A stretch of DNA of 64,000 nt from Kitasatospora sp. NBC_00374 (GTDB lineage Bacteria > Actinomycetota > Actinomycetes > Streptomycetales > Streptomycetaceae). Shown here piece after piece: positions 43,518-52,111 of this stretch; the stretch's first letter is position 1, and each line of letters begins with the position of its first letter. A program made the position numbers and the translations under genes. Location: positions 5,873,001 to 5,937,000 of the forward strand of contig NZ_CP107964.1 in the NCBI RefSeq assembly GCF_041434935.1, read 5' to 3'. The notes below the pieces were generated by a model. The model worked only from the letters and a program-made list of their open reading frames with translations, did no database searches and was not told the origin of the DNA.

Positions 43518-46043
43518 ATGTCAGCTCTCCAACGCCCCGAGGCGATCCGGCGTGCCCGTCTGCTGGACGTCCGCTCCTACACCGTCGACCTCGACCTGGA
43601 CCGGGGGGAGGAGGTCTTCGGCAGTACGACCGTGATCCGGTTCGACTGCGCCGAGCCCGGCGCGGACACCTTCGTGGAGCTGGCGGCCGCGCAGTTCCGC
43701 CGGGCCGAACTGAACGGCCGCCCGCTCGACCCGACCGCGCTCGCCGGCCACCGGCTCGCCCTGGGCGGCCTGGCCGCCGAGAACGAGCTGCTGGTCGAGG
43801 CCGAGCTGCCCTACTCCAACACCGGGGAGGGCCTGCACCGGTTCACCGACCCCGCCGACGGCGCCGGGTACGTCTACGCCTCCCTCGGCCCGGACCTCGC
43901 GCCCCGGCTGTTCGCCTGCTTCGACCAGCCCGACCTCAAGGCGCCGTTCACGCTCACCGTGACCGCCCCCGCCGACTGGACGGTGGTCGCCAACGGCGCG
44001 CCCGCCGAGAGCCGCGACGGCCGCTGGGCCTTCCACCCGACCGAGGCGATCAGCACCTACCTGGTCACCGTCGTCGCCGGGCCGCTGCACTCCGTACGCG
44101 CCGAGCACGACGGCATCCCGCTCGCCCTGCACGCCCGCCGCTCGCTCGCCGCCGAGCTGGACCGCGAGGCACCGGAGATCTTCGAGGTCACCCGCGACTC
44201 GCTGGACCGCCTGCACCGGCTGTTCGACCGGCGCTACCCCTTCGGCGAGTACCACCAGGCCTTCGTCCCGGAGTTCAACTGGGGCGCGATGGAGAACCCC
44301 GGCTGCGTGGTCTACCGCGACGAGCTGCTGTTCCGCTCGGCGCCCACCGACGCCGACCGCGAGCAGCGCGCCATGATCGTGTGCCACGAGATGGCCCACA
44401 TGTGGTTCGGCGACCTGGTCACCATGCGCTGGTGGGACGACCTCTGGCTGAACGAGTCCTTCGCCGAGATGCTCGGCTACCGCGTCGCCGCCGAGTCCAC
44501 CCGTTTCACCGGCGCCTGGACGGGCTTCGCGGCCCGCCGCAAGGGCTGGGGCTACGACGCCGACCAGCGCGCCTCCACCCACCCGGTCGCGGGCAACGGC
44601 ACGCAGAGCGTCGCCGAGGCGATGGGCAACTTCGACGGCATCTCGTACGCCAAGGGCGCCTCGGCCCTGCGCCAGCTGGTCGCCTGGCTCGGCGACGAGG
44701 CCTTCTTCGCGGGAGTCAACCGCTACTTCGAGCGGCACGCCTTCGGGAACGCCGAGCTCGCCGACTTCCTCGCCGCCCTCGCCGAGGCCAGCGGCCGGGA
44801 CGTCCGGGCCTGGGCCGACGCCTGGCTCGGCACCAGCGGCGTCGACACGCTGCGCCTGGAGGTCCGGTACGAGGACGACACCATCGCCGCCGTCGAGGTC
44901 GTCAACGACGGCACCCGGCCGCACCGGATCCAGCTCGGCGTCCACGACCTGCGGAGCGGCGGACCGGGTGAGTCCGTGGAGCGGCGCGCGGCCGTCCCCG
45001 TCGAGCTCGGCCCCGGCGCCCGGGTCGAGGTGCCGGAGCTGGCCGGCGCCGACCGGGCGGCCCTGCTGGTGCCCAACGACGGCGACCTCACCTGGGCCAA
45101 GATCAGGCTGGACCGGGACTCCTGGCGGACCGTCACCCGATCCCTGTCCGCGATCGACGACGAGCTGACCCGGGCCGTGCTCTGGGAGCACGCCCGGGAC
45201 CTGGTCCGGGACGGGGAACTGCCGCCCGCCGACTACCTCGACCTGGTGGCCGCCCACCTGCCGGCCGAGAGCGCCGTCGCCGCCGTCGAGGCGGTGCTCG
45301 CCTTCGCCCGCACCGAGGCGATCGGCCGCTACCTCGCCCCCGCCGACCGGCCCGCCGCCCTCGCGCTGCTCGCCCGCACGGCGGACGCGCTGCTCGCCCG
45401 CCCGGGCGCCGGCCACAGCCTGCGGCTGGCCGCCCTGCGCGGCGCCGTGCAGAGCGCCGACTCCGCCGCCGACCTCGACCGCCTGCGCGGCTGGCTGGCC
45501 GGTGCGGGGCTGCCGGACGGCCTCGACCTCAGCCCGGACCTGCGCTGGTCCGCGCTGGCGGTGCTGGCGGCCCGGGGCGCCACCGACGAGGCCGCGATCG
45601 ACGCCGAACTCGCCCGGGACCGCAGCGACGCCGCGGAGCAGGGCGCGGCCAGGGCCCGGGCCGCGCTGCCGGAGCCGGCGGCCAAGGAACGGGCCTGGGC
45701 GGCGCTGTTCGACGAGGGGACGTCCAACCGGGTGCTGGCGGCCACCGCCGACGGCTTCTGGCGGTCCGGGACGGAGGAACTCACGGCCGAGTACGTCCGG
45801 CGCTACTTCGAGGCCGTCCCGGCCGGAGGCGGACGCGGTGACCGGGTGGCCGCGGTGCTGGGCCACTCGCTGTTCCCGCGCGACCGGGCCACCGCCGAGG
45901 TGGTCGCCGCCACCGAGGCGTGCCTGCGCCGGCCCGAACCGACGCCTGCGCTGCGCCGTTCGCTCGCCGACGAGCTGGACGACCTGCGGCGGACGGTACG
46001 GGTGCGCGACCTGCAGGCCCGGGACGGGCGGTCGGAAGGCTGA
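43518..46043 (+). CDS. pepN: Aminopeptidase N (M1 family)
   Basis: This 841-residue zinc metallopeptidase removes N-terminal amino acids from peptides. The substrate-recognition GAMENPG lies near residue 257. The zinc-binding H290-E-x-x-H294 (CHEMAHMWFGDLVT) has the third ligand Glu313 in LWLNESFAEM. A C-terminal ERAP1-like helical domain spans ~residues 520-830. No signal peptide is visible, so the enzyme is cytoplasmic, as is usual for actinomycete PepN. It starts at ATG 43518. It is likely monocistronic and divergent from the TerD gene. Confidence 0.95.
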   Translation: MSALQRPEAIRRARLLDVRSYTVDLDLDRGEEVFGSTTVIRFDCAEPGADTFVELAAAQFRRAELNGRPLDPTALAGHRLALGGLAAENELLVEAELPYSNTGEGLHRFTDPADGAGYVYASLGPDLAPRLFACFDQPDLKAPFTLTVTAPADWTVVANGAPAESRDGRWAFHPTEAISTYLVTVVAGPLHSVRAEHDGIPLALHARRSLAAELDREAPEIFEVTRDSLDRLHRLFDRRYPFGEYHQAFVPEFNWGAMENPGCVVYRDELLFRSAPTDADREQRAMIVCHEMAHMWFGDLVTMRWWDDLWLNESFAEMLGYRVAAESTRFTGAWTGFAARRKGWGYDADQRASTHPVAGNGTQSVAEAMGNFDGISYAKGASALRQLVAWLGDEAFFAGVNRYFERHAFGNAELADFLAALAEASGRDVRAWADAWLGTSGVDTLRLEVRYEDDTIAAVEVVNDGTRPHRIQLGVHDLRSGGPGESVERRAAVPVELGPGARVEVPELAGADRAALLVPNDGDLTWAKIRLDRDSWRTVTRSLSAIDDELTRAVLWEHARDLVRDGELPPADYLDLVAAHLPAESAVAAVEAVLAFARTEAIGRYLAPADRPAALALLARTADALLARPGAGHSLRLAALRGAVQSADSAADLDRLRGWLAGAGLPDGLDLSPDLRWSALAVLAARGATDEAAIDAELARDRSDAAEQGAARARAALPEPAAKERAWAALFDEGTSNRVLAATADGFWRSGTEELTAEYVRRYFEAVPAGGGRGDRVAAVLGHSLFPRDRATAEVVAATEACLRRPEPTPALRRSLADELDDLRRTVRVRDLQARDGRSEG

Positions 46044-46086
46044 CCGGCGCCCGGACCGGCGGTTGCGCCGGCGCTCGGCCCGGCGG

Positions 46087-47067
46087 TCAGAACGGCTCGA
46101 AGACACCTCGGGCCGCGACCGCGCGGGGCCGGTGCAGCGCGAAGGCCGAGGCGCTCCAGCTCTCCGAGGCCGGCACCGCCACCGAGGCGCGGGTGCCGGT
46201 CGGAAGGGTGCCGGCCGGAAGGGTGCCGGTCGGGAGGGCGGCGGCCGGGAGGGCGGCGCCGGTCACCGTGAAGCCGTACACGCCCGGGGCGACGTCCAGG
46301 CCCGGCGGCAGGGTGAAGCGGTAGACCAGGCTGTCGTACTCCAGCGAGACGGTGGGCACCGCGCCCGGCAGGTCGGTCCAGGGGACGGTGCCGGGCAGGA
46401 CGTCCGGCCGGCGCAGCCGGAGCTCGACCTGGACGGCGGTCAGCGGTTCGCCGACCGTCAGCGTCACGGTGTGCCGGGTGCCGGAGCGGCCCAGCGGCGT
46501 CAGCTCGGCGGTGCCGGTGAGCGCGGTGTCCGGCCGTTCGGTCGGCGCGGCCGGGTTCGGCCGGGTGGGCTCGCCGACGGGCGAGGCGGTGCCGCTCGGC
46601 TCGGGCGAGGGCGATCCGCCGGTCTTCGCGGCCGGGGCGGAATCGGGGCCGGACGGCGAGGGGGAGGCCGGGGGCCGCGACGGGGTGCCGCCGGGCCGTA
46701 GGGTCACCGGGCGGGCGGTGCTGCCGGGCCGGGCGCCGGGCAGCGCGGTGACGGCCTGGTCCGCGGTGGCGGTGGGCGCGGGAACGGCCGAGGCCGGCAC
46801 GCCGACGGGCTCGACCGCGGGGGCGGTGGTCTCGGGCTCCGGGCTGGGCAGCGGCGGGCTGGCGCCGACCGACATCCGGGGCTGGCGGCCGACCTGCTGC
46901 TGTTCGTTCAGCAGCCAGGTGGTGAGCAGGCTGATCCCGACCACGGTCGACATCGCCATCGCGGCGCCGGAGAACCTCAGGGTGGGCAGTCGGAACCGTC
47001 CGCCCACCGGTTTCGGCCGGCCGTGCCGGCCGACCGGCCGGATCGTCCTGCTGTCCTCGCGGAGCAC
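46087..47067 (-). CDS. Single-pass membrane protein with Pro/Ser-rich linker, unknown function
   Basis: This protein has ~326 residues from GTG 47067 (alternatives: GTG 47070 three nt upstream, or ATG 47184 for 365 residues). GGAGGGGAG lies 7 nt upstream of GTG 47067. One transmembrane helix (AMAMSTVVGISLLTTWLL) follows a basic N-terminus. A ~130-residue Pro/Ser/Thr/Ala-rich stalk comes next, then a C-terminal beta-rich domain (TVTLTVGEPLTAVQVELRLRRP) with LPTGT/LPAGT repeats. It is probably exposed outside the cell. No family is recognised. Confidence 0.72.
   Translation of the reverse strand: MLREDSRTIRPVGRHGRPKPVGGRFRLPTLRFSGAAMAMSTVVGISLLTTWLLNEQQQVGRQPRMSVGASPPLPSPEPETTAPAVEPVGVPASAVPAPTATADQAVTALPGARPGSTARPVTLRPGGTPSRPPASPSPSGPDSAPAAKTGGSPSPEPSGTASPVGEPTRPNPAAPTERPDTALTGTAELTPLGRSGTRHTVTLTVGEPLTAVQVELRLRRPDVLPGTVPWTDLPGAVPTVSLEYDSLVYRFTLPPGLDVAPGVYGFTVTGAALPAAALPTGTLPAGTLPTGTRASVAVPASESWSASAFALHRPRAVAARGVFEPF
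46191..46260 (-). repeat. 15-bp tandem repeat inside the Pro-rich membrane protein gene
   Basis: About 4.7 copies of a GGGTGCCGGTCGGAA-like unit encode the repeated TLPAG/TLPTG pentapeptide near the C-terminus. Copy number is likely to be variable. Confidence 0.8.
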
Positions 47068-47327
47068 CACCGGGCTCCCCTCCCTCTCCGCCTCGCACGG
47101 GCGCCGGACGCTGCGGCGGGTCCTCGAGAGTACCAGCGGCGGGTACACCCATCGCCAGTCCCGGAACCGCACCATTGCCACCATCCTAGTGACCTACGGT
47201 GCGCGGAAGTTGACGGAGTGTCCGGCAGTGTCCCGGGCCGGGGCCTGCAACCCCGTTGCAACCCTTGCCGTCGGCCCGCCGGTGCCGCACGCTGGCCTCT
47301 AACCCAGCCGCCCCGGAGAGAACGTCT

Positions 47328-47828
47328 ATGCCGCGCGACCCGCTGTCCGCTCCCTCGAACCAGCCACTCGCCGCCACCCCCACGGGCGGCGAAGCCGGCC
47401 GGGTCGCCGCCGTTCCGCCGGTGGTCGAGGAGGTACTGACGCTGCGGATCGCGTTGGACCAGGACCTGGTGGGTGAGGTGCGCACCAGGTTCCGATACGA
47501 GGCCGAGCGCCCGTTCGAGGTGCGGCTCACCTTCCACCTGGGACGTCCCGACGAGGCGGACTGGGTTTTCTCGCGTGAGCTGCTGCGCGACGGGCTGGCG
47601 TCGCTCAGCGGTCAGGGCGACATCAAGCTGTGGCCCGCCTACTGCCCCTGTCACGGCTCCACGCTGCACCTCGCGCTGGACTCCCCGCACGGCAGCGCCC
47701 TGCTGGAGGCCTCCCGGCCGCACGTCAAGGCCTGGCTGGAGCGCACCTACGCCTGCGTCTCGGCCGAGGCCGAGGCGGTCTCCGGCCCGACCGACGAACA
47801 GCTCGCCGCGCTGCTGGCCGGGAGCTGA
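47328..47828 (+). CDS. SsgA-like sporulation/cell division regulator (SALP)
   Basis: This 166-residue protein starts at ATG 47328, with CGGAGAG about 8 nt upstream. The SsgA/SsgB family is recognised by VRTRFRYEAERPFEVRLTFHLG, then DWVFSRELLRDGL, GQGDIKLWP and LDSPHGSALLEASRPHVKAWLERTY. SALPs are unique to sporulating actinomycetes and control septum placement and spore-wall steps. The N-terminal ~35 residues are extra and disordered. Which paralog (SsgA-G) it is cannot be decided by eye. Confidence 0.9.
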   Translation: MPRDPLSAPSNQPLAATPTGGEAGRVAAVPPVVEEVLTLRIALDQDLVGEVRTRFRYEAERPFEVRLTFHLGRPDEADWVFSRELLRDGLASLSGQGDIKLWPAYCPCHGSTLHLALDSPHGSALLEASRPHVKAWLERTYACVSAEAEAVSGPTDEQLAALLAGS

Positions 47829-47863
47829 CGGACCGGGAGCCGACAGGCCGGGAGCCGACAGGC
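47819..47863 (+). repeat. 15-bp tandem repeat across the ssg stop codon
   Basis: Three copies of CGGGAGCYGACRGRC (the last two identical, CGGGAGCCGACAGGC) begin just before the stop codon of the SsgA-like gene and continue beyond it. The period equals that of the repeat at 46191-46260, but the sequence differs. Confidence 0.8.
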
Positions 47864-47910
47864 CGGTCCGGCCGGCTCGACCTCCGCGGACGGCCGGTCG
47901 GGTGGGCCGG

Positions 47911-49260
47911 TCAAGTGGGCAGGCTCAGGGTGCCGGCCGCCAGCGCGGCCCGGATCTCCCGCACCGCCGGGGCGTTGGAGCCCGGCAGCAGGTCGTACGG
48001 CTCGGCCGGGGCCCGCACCGACACCTCCGCCGACCCGGCCAGCCGGTACGGGCGGTGTTCCAGCAGCCCGCCCAGGTGGCGCCGGAGCCGGGAGAGCTCG
48101 GCCCGCACCGTGACGGTCCTGGCCCGGTCGCCGAACAGTGCCCCGGCGAGGTCGGCGGCGCTCAGACCGTCCCGGTGGACGGCCAGCAGCAGCAGGAGTT
48201 CGGCGTGCCGCGGGCTCGGCCCGTACGACCAGCTGCCGGCCGCCCCGGACACCCACAGTTCGGGCCGGTCGGGACTGGTGAGGTCCAGCCGCACCCGGGC
48301 GCCCTCGGCCTGCTCGGCGGGGTCGGCGGGCGGGCCGCCCACCGGGCGCACCAGCCAGCCCCCGGCCAGCGGCTCGACCCGGCACTCGCCGAGGCCGGGC
48401 AGCCGGTGCACGGCGGTGCTGCCCCAGCCGTCGGCGGGCAGGTGCAGCCGCGGCATGTTCGCCATGCCGCTGGCCGCGGCCGTCCAGCCCGCGTCGTCCA
48501 CCACCAGGGCCGGGCCGGTGAACCCCGCGAGCAGCGGCGCCGCGACCGTGCGCAGCCGGTGCAGCGACTCCAGGTGCCGGGCACGTAGCTCGGTCTCGGC
48601 CAGCCGGGCGGCGGTGACGGTGAGTTGGAGCAGGTAGGGGGCGCCGGTGTGGGCCGGACCGCTGAGGTCGATCACCCCGGCGAGGGCGCCGGTGCGCGGG
48701 TCGCGCACGGGGGCGGCGACGCAGGTCCAGGCGTGGTGGCTGCGCAGGTAGTGCTCGGCGGAGTGCACCTGGGTGGCCCGGCCCGTCCGGACGGCGAGGC
48801 CGATGCCGTTGGTGCCCACCTCGTCCTCGGCCCAGCGCGCGCCGTGGTCGAAGCCGATCGAGTCGGCGCTGCGCAGCAGCGGGCGGCTGCCCTCCAGCCA
48901 GAGCACATGGCCCTCGGCGTCGGCGATGGCGAGCAGCAGCGGGGTGTCGCCGCCCGGGCCTATCAGGGAGTCCCGCAGCACCGGGAGCACCTGGTCCAGC
49001 CCGTTGTCGCGGCGCCGGTGCTCCAGCTCGGCGGTGGTGATCCGGCGGGCGTTGCGGCCCCGGTCCGGGTCGAGGCCCAGGCGCCGCAGCCGGGCCCAGG
49101 AGTCGCCGATCTCGGGCCGCTGGTCGTCGAAGGGCGTTCTGCCGCCGGGCGGTTCGGCGCCGGTGTCCTCGCCGCCCATGGCGCGGTCGTACGCCCGGAC
49201 GAGCGCTGCGGTACCGCCTTGCGCGCGGTGGCCACGGGTGGGCCGATGGCTCCGGTGCAC
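47911..49260 (-). CDS. GAF domain transcriptional regulator with C-terminal winged helix
   Basis: This ~449-residue protein starts at GTG 49260 (chosen for a GGGGA about 6 nt upstream; the open frame extends to 49500). An N-terminal GAF-like sensor (~residues 80-240: LLLAIADAEGHVLWLEGS, WAEDEVGTNGIGLAVRTG, SHHAWTCVAAPVRDPRTGALAGVIDLSG) resembles the AcoR/XylR-type sensory module. There is no sigma-54 AAA domain. The C-terminal ~90 residues form a SARP-like winged helix (DGLSAADLAGALFGDRARTVTVRAELSRLRRHLG). The ligand and targets are unknown. A Cys-containing GAF may sense redox or small ligands. Confidence 0.82.
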   Translation of the reverse strand: MHRSHRPTRGHRAQGGTAALVRAYDRAMGGEDTGAEPPGGRTPFDDQRPEIGDSWARLRRLGLDPDRGRNARRITTAELEHRRRDNGLDQVLPVLRDSLIGPGGDTPLLLAIADAEGHVLWLEGSRPLLRSADSIGFDHGARWAEDEVGTNGIGLAVRTGRATQVHSAEHYLRSHHAWTCVAAPVRDPRTGALAGVIDLSGPAHTGAPYLLQLTVTAARLAETELRARHLESLHRLRTVAAPLLAGFTGPALVVDDAGWTAAASGMANMPRLHLPADGWGSTAVHRLPGLGECRVEPLAGGWLVRPVGGPPADPAEQAEGARVRLDLTSPDRPELWVSGAAGSWSYGPSPRHAELLLLLAVHRDGLSAADLAGALFGDRARTVTVRAELSRLRRHLGGLLEHRPYRLAGSAEVSVRAPAEPYDLLPGSNAPAVREIRAALAAGTLSLPT

Positions 49261-49538
49261 TTCGGTCCCCCTGGTCGTGCCGCAGTCATTGCCACACAGG
49301 GTACGACCGACTGGCCGGGACATGCCGGGTGAGGCGTAATCCTCGTCCCGGTGGGGGGTCCCGGGGGACACTGGTCGGTTCACCCGGTGTGTTCGGACAC
49401 TCCGTCGAGCCGTGCCGCGGCGGCGGGCCGCCACTTGTGTCTGCCCGTCAGACGGCGGGAGCATGTGAGCAGGGCGGGCCGAGGCGCCGCCCGGGCTCAC
49501 CGGTGTTCTCAGGTCACAGCAGTGCGGAGGGACGCGCC

Positions 49539-50051
49539 ATGCCGTACCGGCTCGATGTCACCCAGGGCGACTGGCCCGCGGCCGAGCTCGGGAAGGGGGT
49601 GGAGGGCATCCTCGCGGAGAGCACCGTGCTCACCCTGGCGACGGCCGGTCACGAGCTGGGCCCGAACGCCAACCTGGCCTTCTTCGCGTACGACGACGAC
49701 CTGGTCCTCTACTTCGTGAGCGAGCGCGCCACGCGGCACAGTCTGCACCTGACCGAGGACGCCCGGGCCGCCGCGACGGTGTTCCTGCCGCCGCCGGCCT
49801 TCGGCGAGCACCTGCGCGGTGTCCAGCTGGCAGGCAGTGCGGGGGAGGCCTGGGGCCGGCAGGCCGAGGCCGCCTTCGCGGCGTACCGGGCGCGCTTCCC
49901 CTCGTTCGGGCAGGACCCGGAGGTCCGCGACCGGCTTCTGGCGGGCCGGGGTGCGGCGGCCCTGTACCGCTTCCAGGTGGACGAGCTGACCGCCGTCGAC
50001 GAGCCGCAGTTCGGGCGCCGCAACTATCTGCGGGCGAAGGTCGTGCGCTGA
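49539..50051 (+). CDS. Pyridoxamine 5'-phosphate oxidase-like (split-barrel flavin-binding) protein
   Basis: This 170-residue protein starts at ATG 49539, with GGAGGGA about 7 nt upstream. The split beta-barrel fold is suggested by ESTVLTLATAGHELGPNANLAFFAYDDDLVLYFVSERATRHSLHLTED and the following VQLAGSAGEAWG strand. The family binds FMN, F420 or heme; the cofactor here cannot be fixed. It is upstream of the phosphonate-like pair by 110 nt and could be co-transcribed, but functional linkage is not established. Confidence 0.83.
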   Translation: MPYRLDVTQGDWPAAELGKGVEGILAESTVLTLATAGHELGPNANLAFFAYDDDLVLYFVSERATRHSLHLTEDARAAATVFLPPPAFGEHLRGVQLAGSAGEAWGRQAEAAFAAYRARFPSFGQDPEVRDRLLAGRGAAALYRFQVDELTAVDEPQFGRRNYLRAKVVR

Positions 50052-50160
50052 GTGTCGCCCGGCCGGTGGTCGGGTTGTCTGTACAACTTTTGCCAGGCGG
50101 TTCATGTCCCCGACCCCGGGCGGACGAACTCCCGTCACCTGTGCGCCCGAGCCTGGCCGC

Positions 50161-51282
50161 ATGAGAGTCATCGTGGTAGGAGCGGGCGTACTCGGCACCA
50201 TGCACGCCTGGCAGGCCGTCGAGCGCGGCCATGAGGTGGTCCACATCGAGCGCGAGACCGAGGCGCGCGGCGCCTCGGTCCGCAACTTCGGCCTGGTCTG
50301 GGTCAGCGGCCGGGCCGGCGGCGAGGAACTCGCCACCGCGCTGCGCGCCCGCGAACTGTGGGAGACGATCGGCGAGCGCGTCCCCGGGCTGCACTTCCGG
50401 CCCAACGGCTCCCTCACCGTGGTCCGCACCGACGCCGAACTCGCCGTCGCCGAACAGGCGGTGAAGCTCCCCGACGCCGCCGCACGCGGATACCGGCTGC
50501 TCGACGCCGACGAGGTACGGGCCGCCAACCCCGCCCTGCGCGGCGACCTCCTCGGCGGCCTGTGGTGCGAGCGCGACGCCGCCGTCGAACCCCGCCTCGC
50601 CCAGCCCGCCCTGCGAGCGGCCCTGGAGGCCACCGGCCGCTACACCTTCGTCCCCGGCCGCGAGGTCCGGGAGCTGGTCGGCGACCGCGCCGTCCGCGAC
50701 GACCACGGACAGCTGCACGAGGGCGACCTGGTGATCCTCTGCACCGGCGCCTGGCTCGGCGGCCTCGTCCGCGAACTCGCCCCCGAACTCCCCGTCCGCC
50801 GCGTACGGCTGCAGATGATGCAGACCGACCCGCTGGACGAGCCGCTCACCACCTCCGTCGCCGACGGCGACAGCTTCCGCTACTACCCGGCCTTCGCCGG
50901 CCCCGCCCTGGAGGCCCTCAAGGCCGCCCAGCCGCAGCCGCCCGTCGCCGCGGCGCACAAGATGCAGCTGCTGATGGTCCAGCGGCAGCACGGCGGCCTC
51001 ACCATCGGCGACACCCACGAGTACGACCAGCCCTTCGGCTTCGACGTCGACGAGGAACCGTACGAACACCTCACGGCCGTCGCCGAACAGCTGCTCGGCC
51101 GCCCGCTGCCCCGGATCCGCCGCCGCTGGGCCGGCGTCTACGCCCAGTGCACCGACACCACCCGGGTCGTCCACCGCGAACGGCTCGGCGACTCCGCCTG
51201 GCTGGTCACCGGCCCCGGCGGCCGCGGCATGACCTGCTCCCCGGCGATCGCCGAAACCACCGCCAACCTCGCCAACCTGTAA
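50161..51282 (+). CDS. TIGR03364-type FAD-dependent oxidoreductase (aminophosphonate-linked)
   Basis: This 373-residue DAO-fold flavoenzyme has the dinucleotide-binding motif VVGAGVLGTMHAWQAVERGHEVVHIE at its N-terminus (GxGxxG plus acidic residue). ASVRNFGLVWVSGR and the C-terminal LVTGPGGRGMTCSPAIAE match the TIGR03364 family. That family is known to pair with PhnX-like hydrolases and is proposed to deaminate aminophosphonates oxidatively; relatives act on N-methylated 2-aminoethylphosphonate. ATG 50161 is used. The hydrolase follows after 12 nt, so the two are almost certainly one operon. Confidence 0.88.
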   Translation: MRVIVVGAGVLGTMHAWQAVERGHEVVHIERETEARGASVRNFGLVWVSGRAGGEELATALRARELWETIGERVPGLHFRPNGSLTVVRTDAELAVAEQAVKLPDAAARGYRLLDADEVRAANPALRGDLLGGLWCERDAAVEPRLAQPALRAALEATGRYTFVPGREVRELVGDRAVRDDHGQLHEGDLVILCTGAWLGGLVRELAPELPVRRVRLQMMQTDPLDEPLTTSVADGDSFRYYPAFAGPALEALKAAQPQPPVAAAHKMQLLMVQRQHGGLTIGDTHEYDQPFGFDVDEEPYEHLTAVAEQLLGRPLPRIRRRWAGVYAQCTDTTRVVHRERLGDSAWLVTGPGGRGMTCSPAIAETTANLANL

Positions 51283-51294
51283 GGGCTGTTGAAC

Positions 51295-51972
51295 ATGAGC
51301 AACGACATCCGCCTGGTCGTCCTGGACATGGCCGGCACCACCGTCGCCGACGACGGCCTGGTCGAGCGCGCCTTCGACGCCGCCGCCTCCGCACTCGGCG
51401 TCCACGCCGGCACCGACGAGCACGCGCGCATGCTGGAGCACGTCCGGGTCACCATGGGCGAGTCCAAGATCTCCGTCTTCCGCCACCTGTTCGGCGACGA
51501 GGCCAAGGCCCAGCAGGCCAACCTCGCCTTCGAGGCCGCCTACCACGACCTCGTCGACGCCGGACACTGCGCCGCCCTGCCCGGCGCCGCCGACGCCATC
51601 CAGCAGCTCCGCAGCGCCGGCCGCAAGGTCGTCCTGACCACCGGCTTCTCCCGCGCCACCCAGGACCGCATCCTCAAGGCCCTCGACTGGCAGGACATCG
51701 CCGACCTCACCCTCTGCCCCGCCGAGGCCGGCCGCGGCCGCCCCTACCCCGACCTCGCGCTCGCCGCCCTGCTGCGCACCGGGACCGACTCGGTGCGGCA
51801 GATCGCGGTGGCCGGCGACACCGGCTACGACATGCTCACCGGCACCCGCGCCGGCGCCTCGGTGGTCGCCGGCGTCCTGACCGGCGCCCACGGCGAGGAG
51901 CGCCTGCGGGCCGACGGCGCCACCCACGTCCTGGCCTCGATCGCGGAGCTGCCGGCCCTGCTCGCGGACTGA
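51295..51972 (+). CDS. PhnX-like phosphonatase-type hydrolase (TIGR03351)
   Basis: This 225-residue HAD-superfamily enzyme has LDMAGTTVADDG instead of the usual DxDxT. The cap-domain lysine lies in TMGESKISVFRHLFG (the candidate Schiff-base Lys of phosphonatases). An Arg in GRGRPYPD takes the place of the usual HAD Lys, and GDTGYDMLTGTRAG is the last motif. These are the stated hallmarks of the phosphonatase-like family that cleaves C-P bonds of 2-oxoethyl-phosphonate-type substrates. With the FAD enzyme it would turn an aminophosphonate into an aldehyde plus phosphate. It starts at ATG 51295. Confidence 0.88.
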   Translation: MSNDIRLVVLDMAGTTVADDGLVERAFDAAASALGVHAGTDEHARMLEHVRVTMGESKISVFRHLFGDEAKAQQANLAFEAAYHDLVDAGHCAALPGAADAIQQLRSAGRKVVLTTGFSRATQDRILKALDWQDIADLTLCPAEAGRGRPYPDLALAALLRTGTDSVRQIAVAGDTGYDMLTGTRAGASVVAGVLTGAHGEERLRADGATHVLASIAELPALLAD

Positions 51973-52043
51973 ACCGGCATTGAAGGGGGCGGCCGGATGC
52001 CGTTGAGGAGGGCCGGTCTGCGGAACCGAGCCGGACCATGAAC

Positions 52044-52087
52044 AGTGGGGCCCTCACAACCACGTCCGTGGGTGTGAGGGCCTCACT
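52044..52087. terminator. Strong bidirectional terminator
   Basis: A 20-bp stem with two mismatches (AGTGGGGCCCTCACAACCAC / GTGGGTGTGAGGGCCTCACT) and a 4-nt loop lies between the convergent phosphonatase-like gene and the LamG protein gene. Confidence 0.85.
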
Positions 52088-52111
52088 GCTCAGAATCGTG
52101 TTCGGTTTTGC

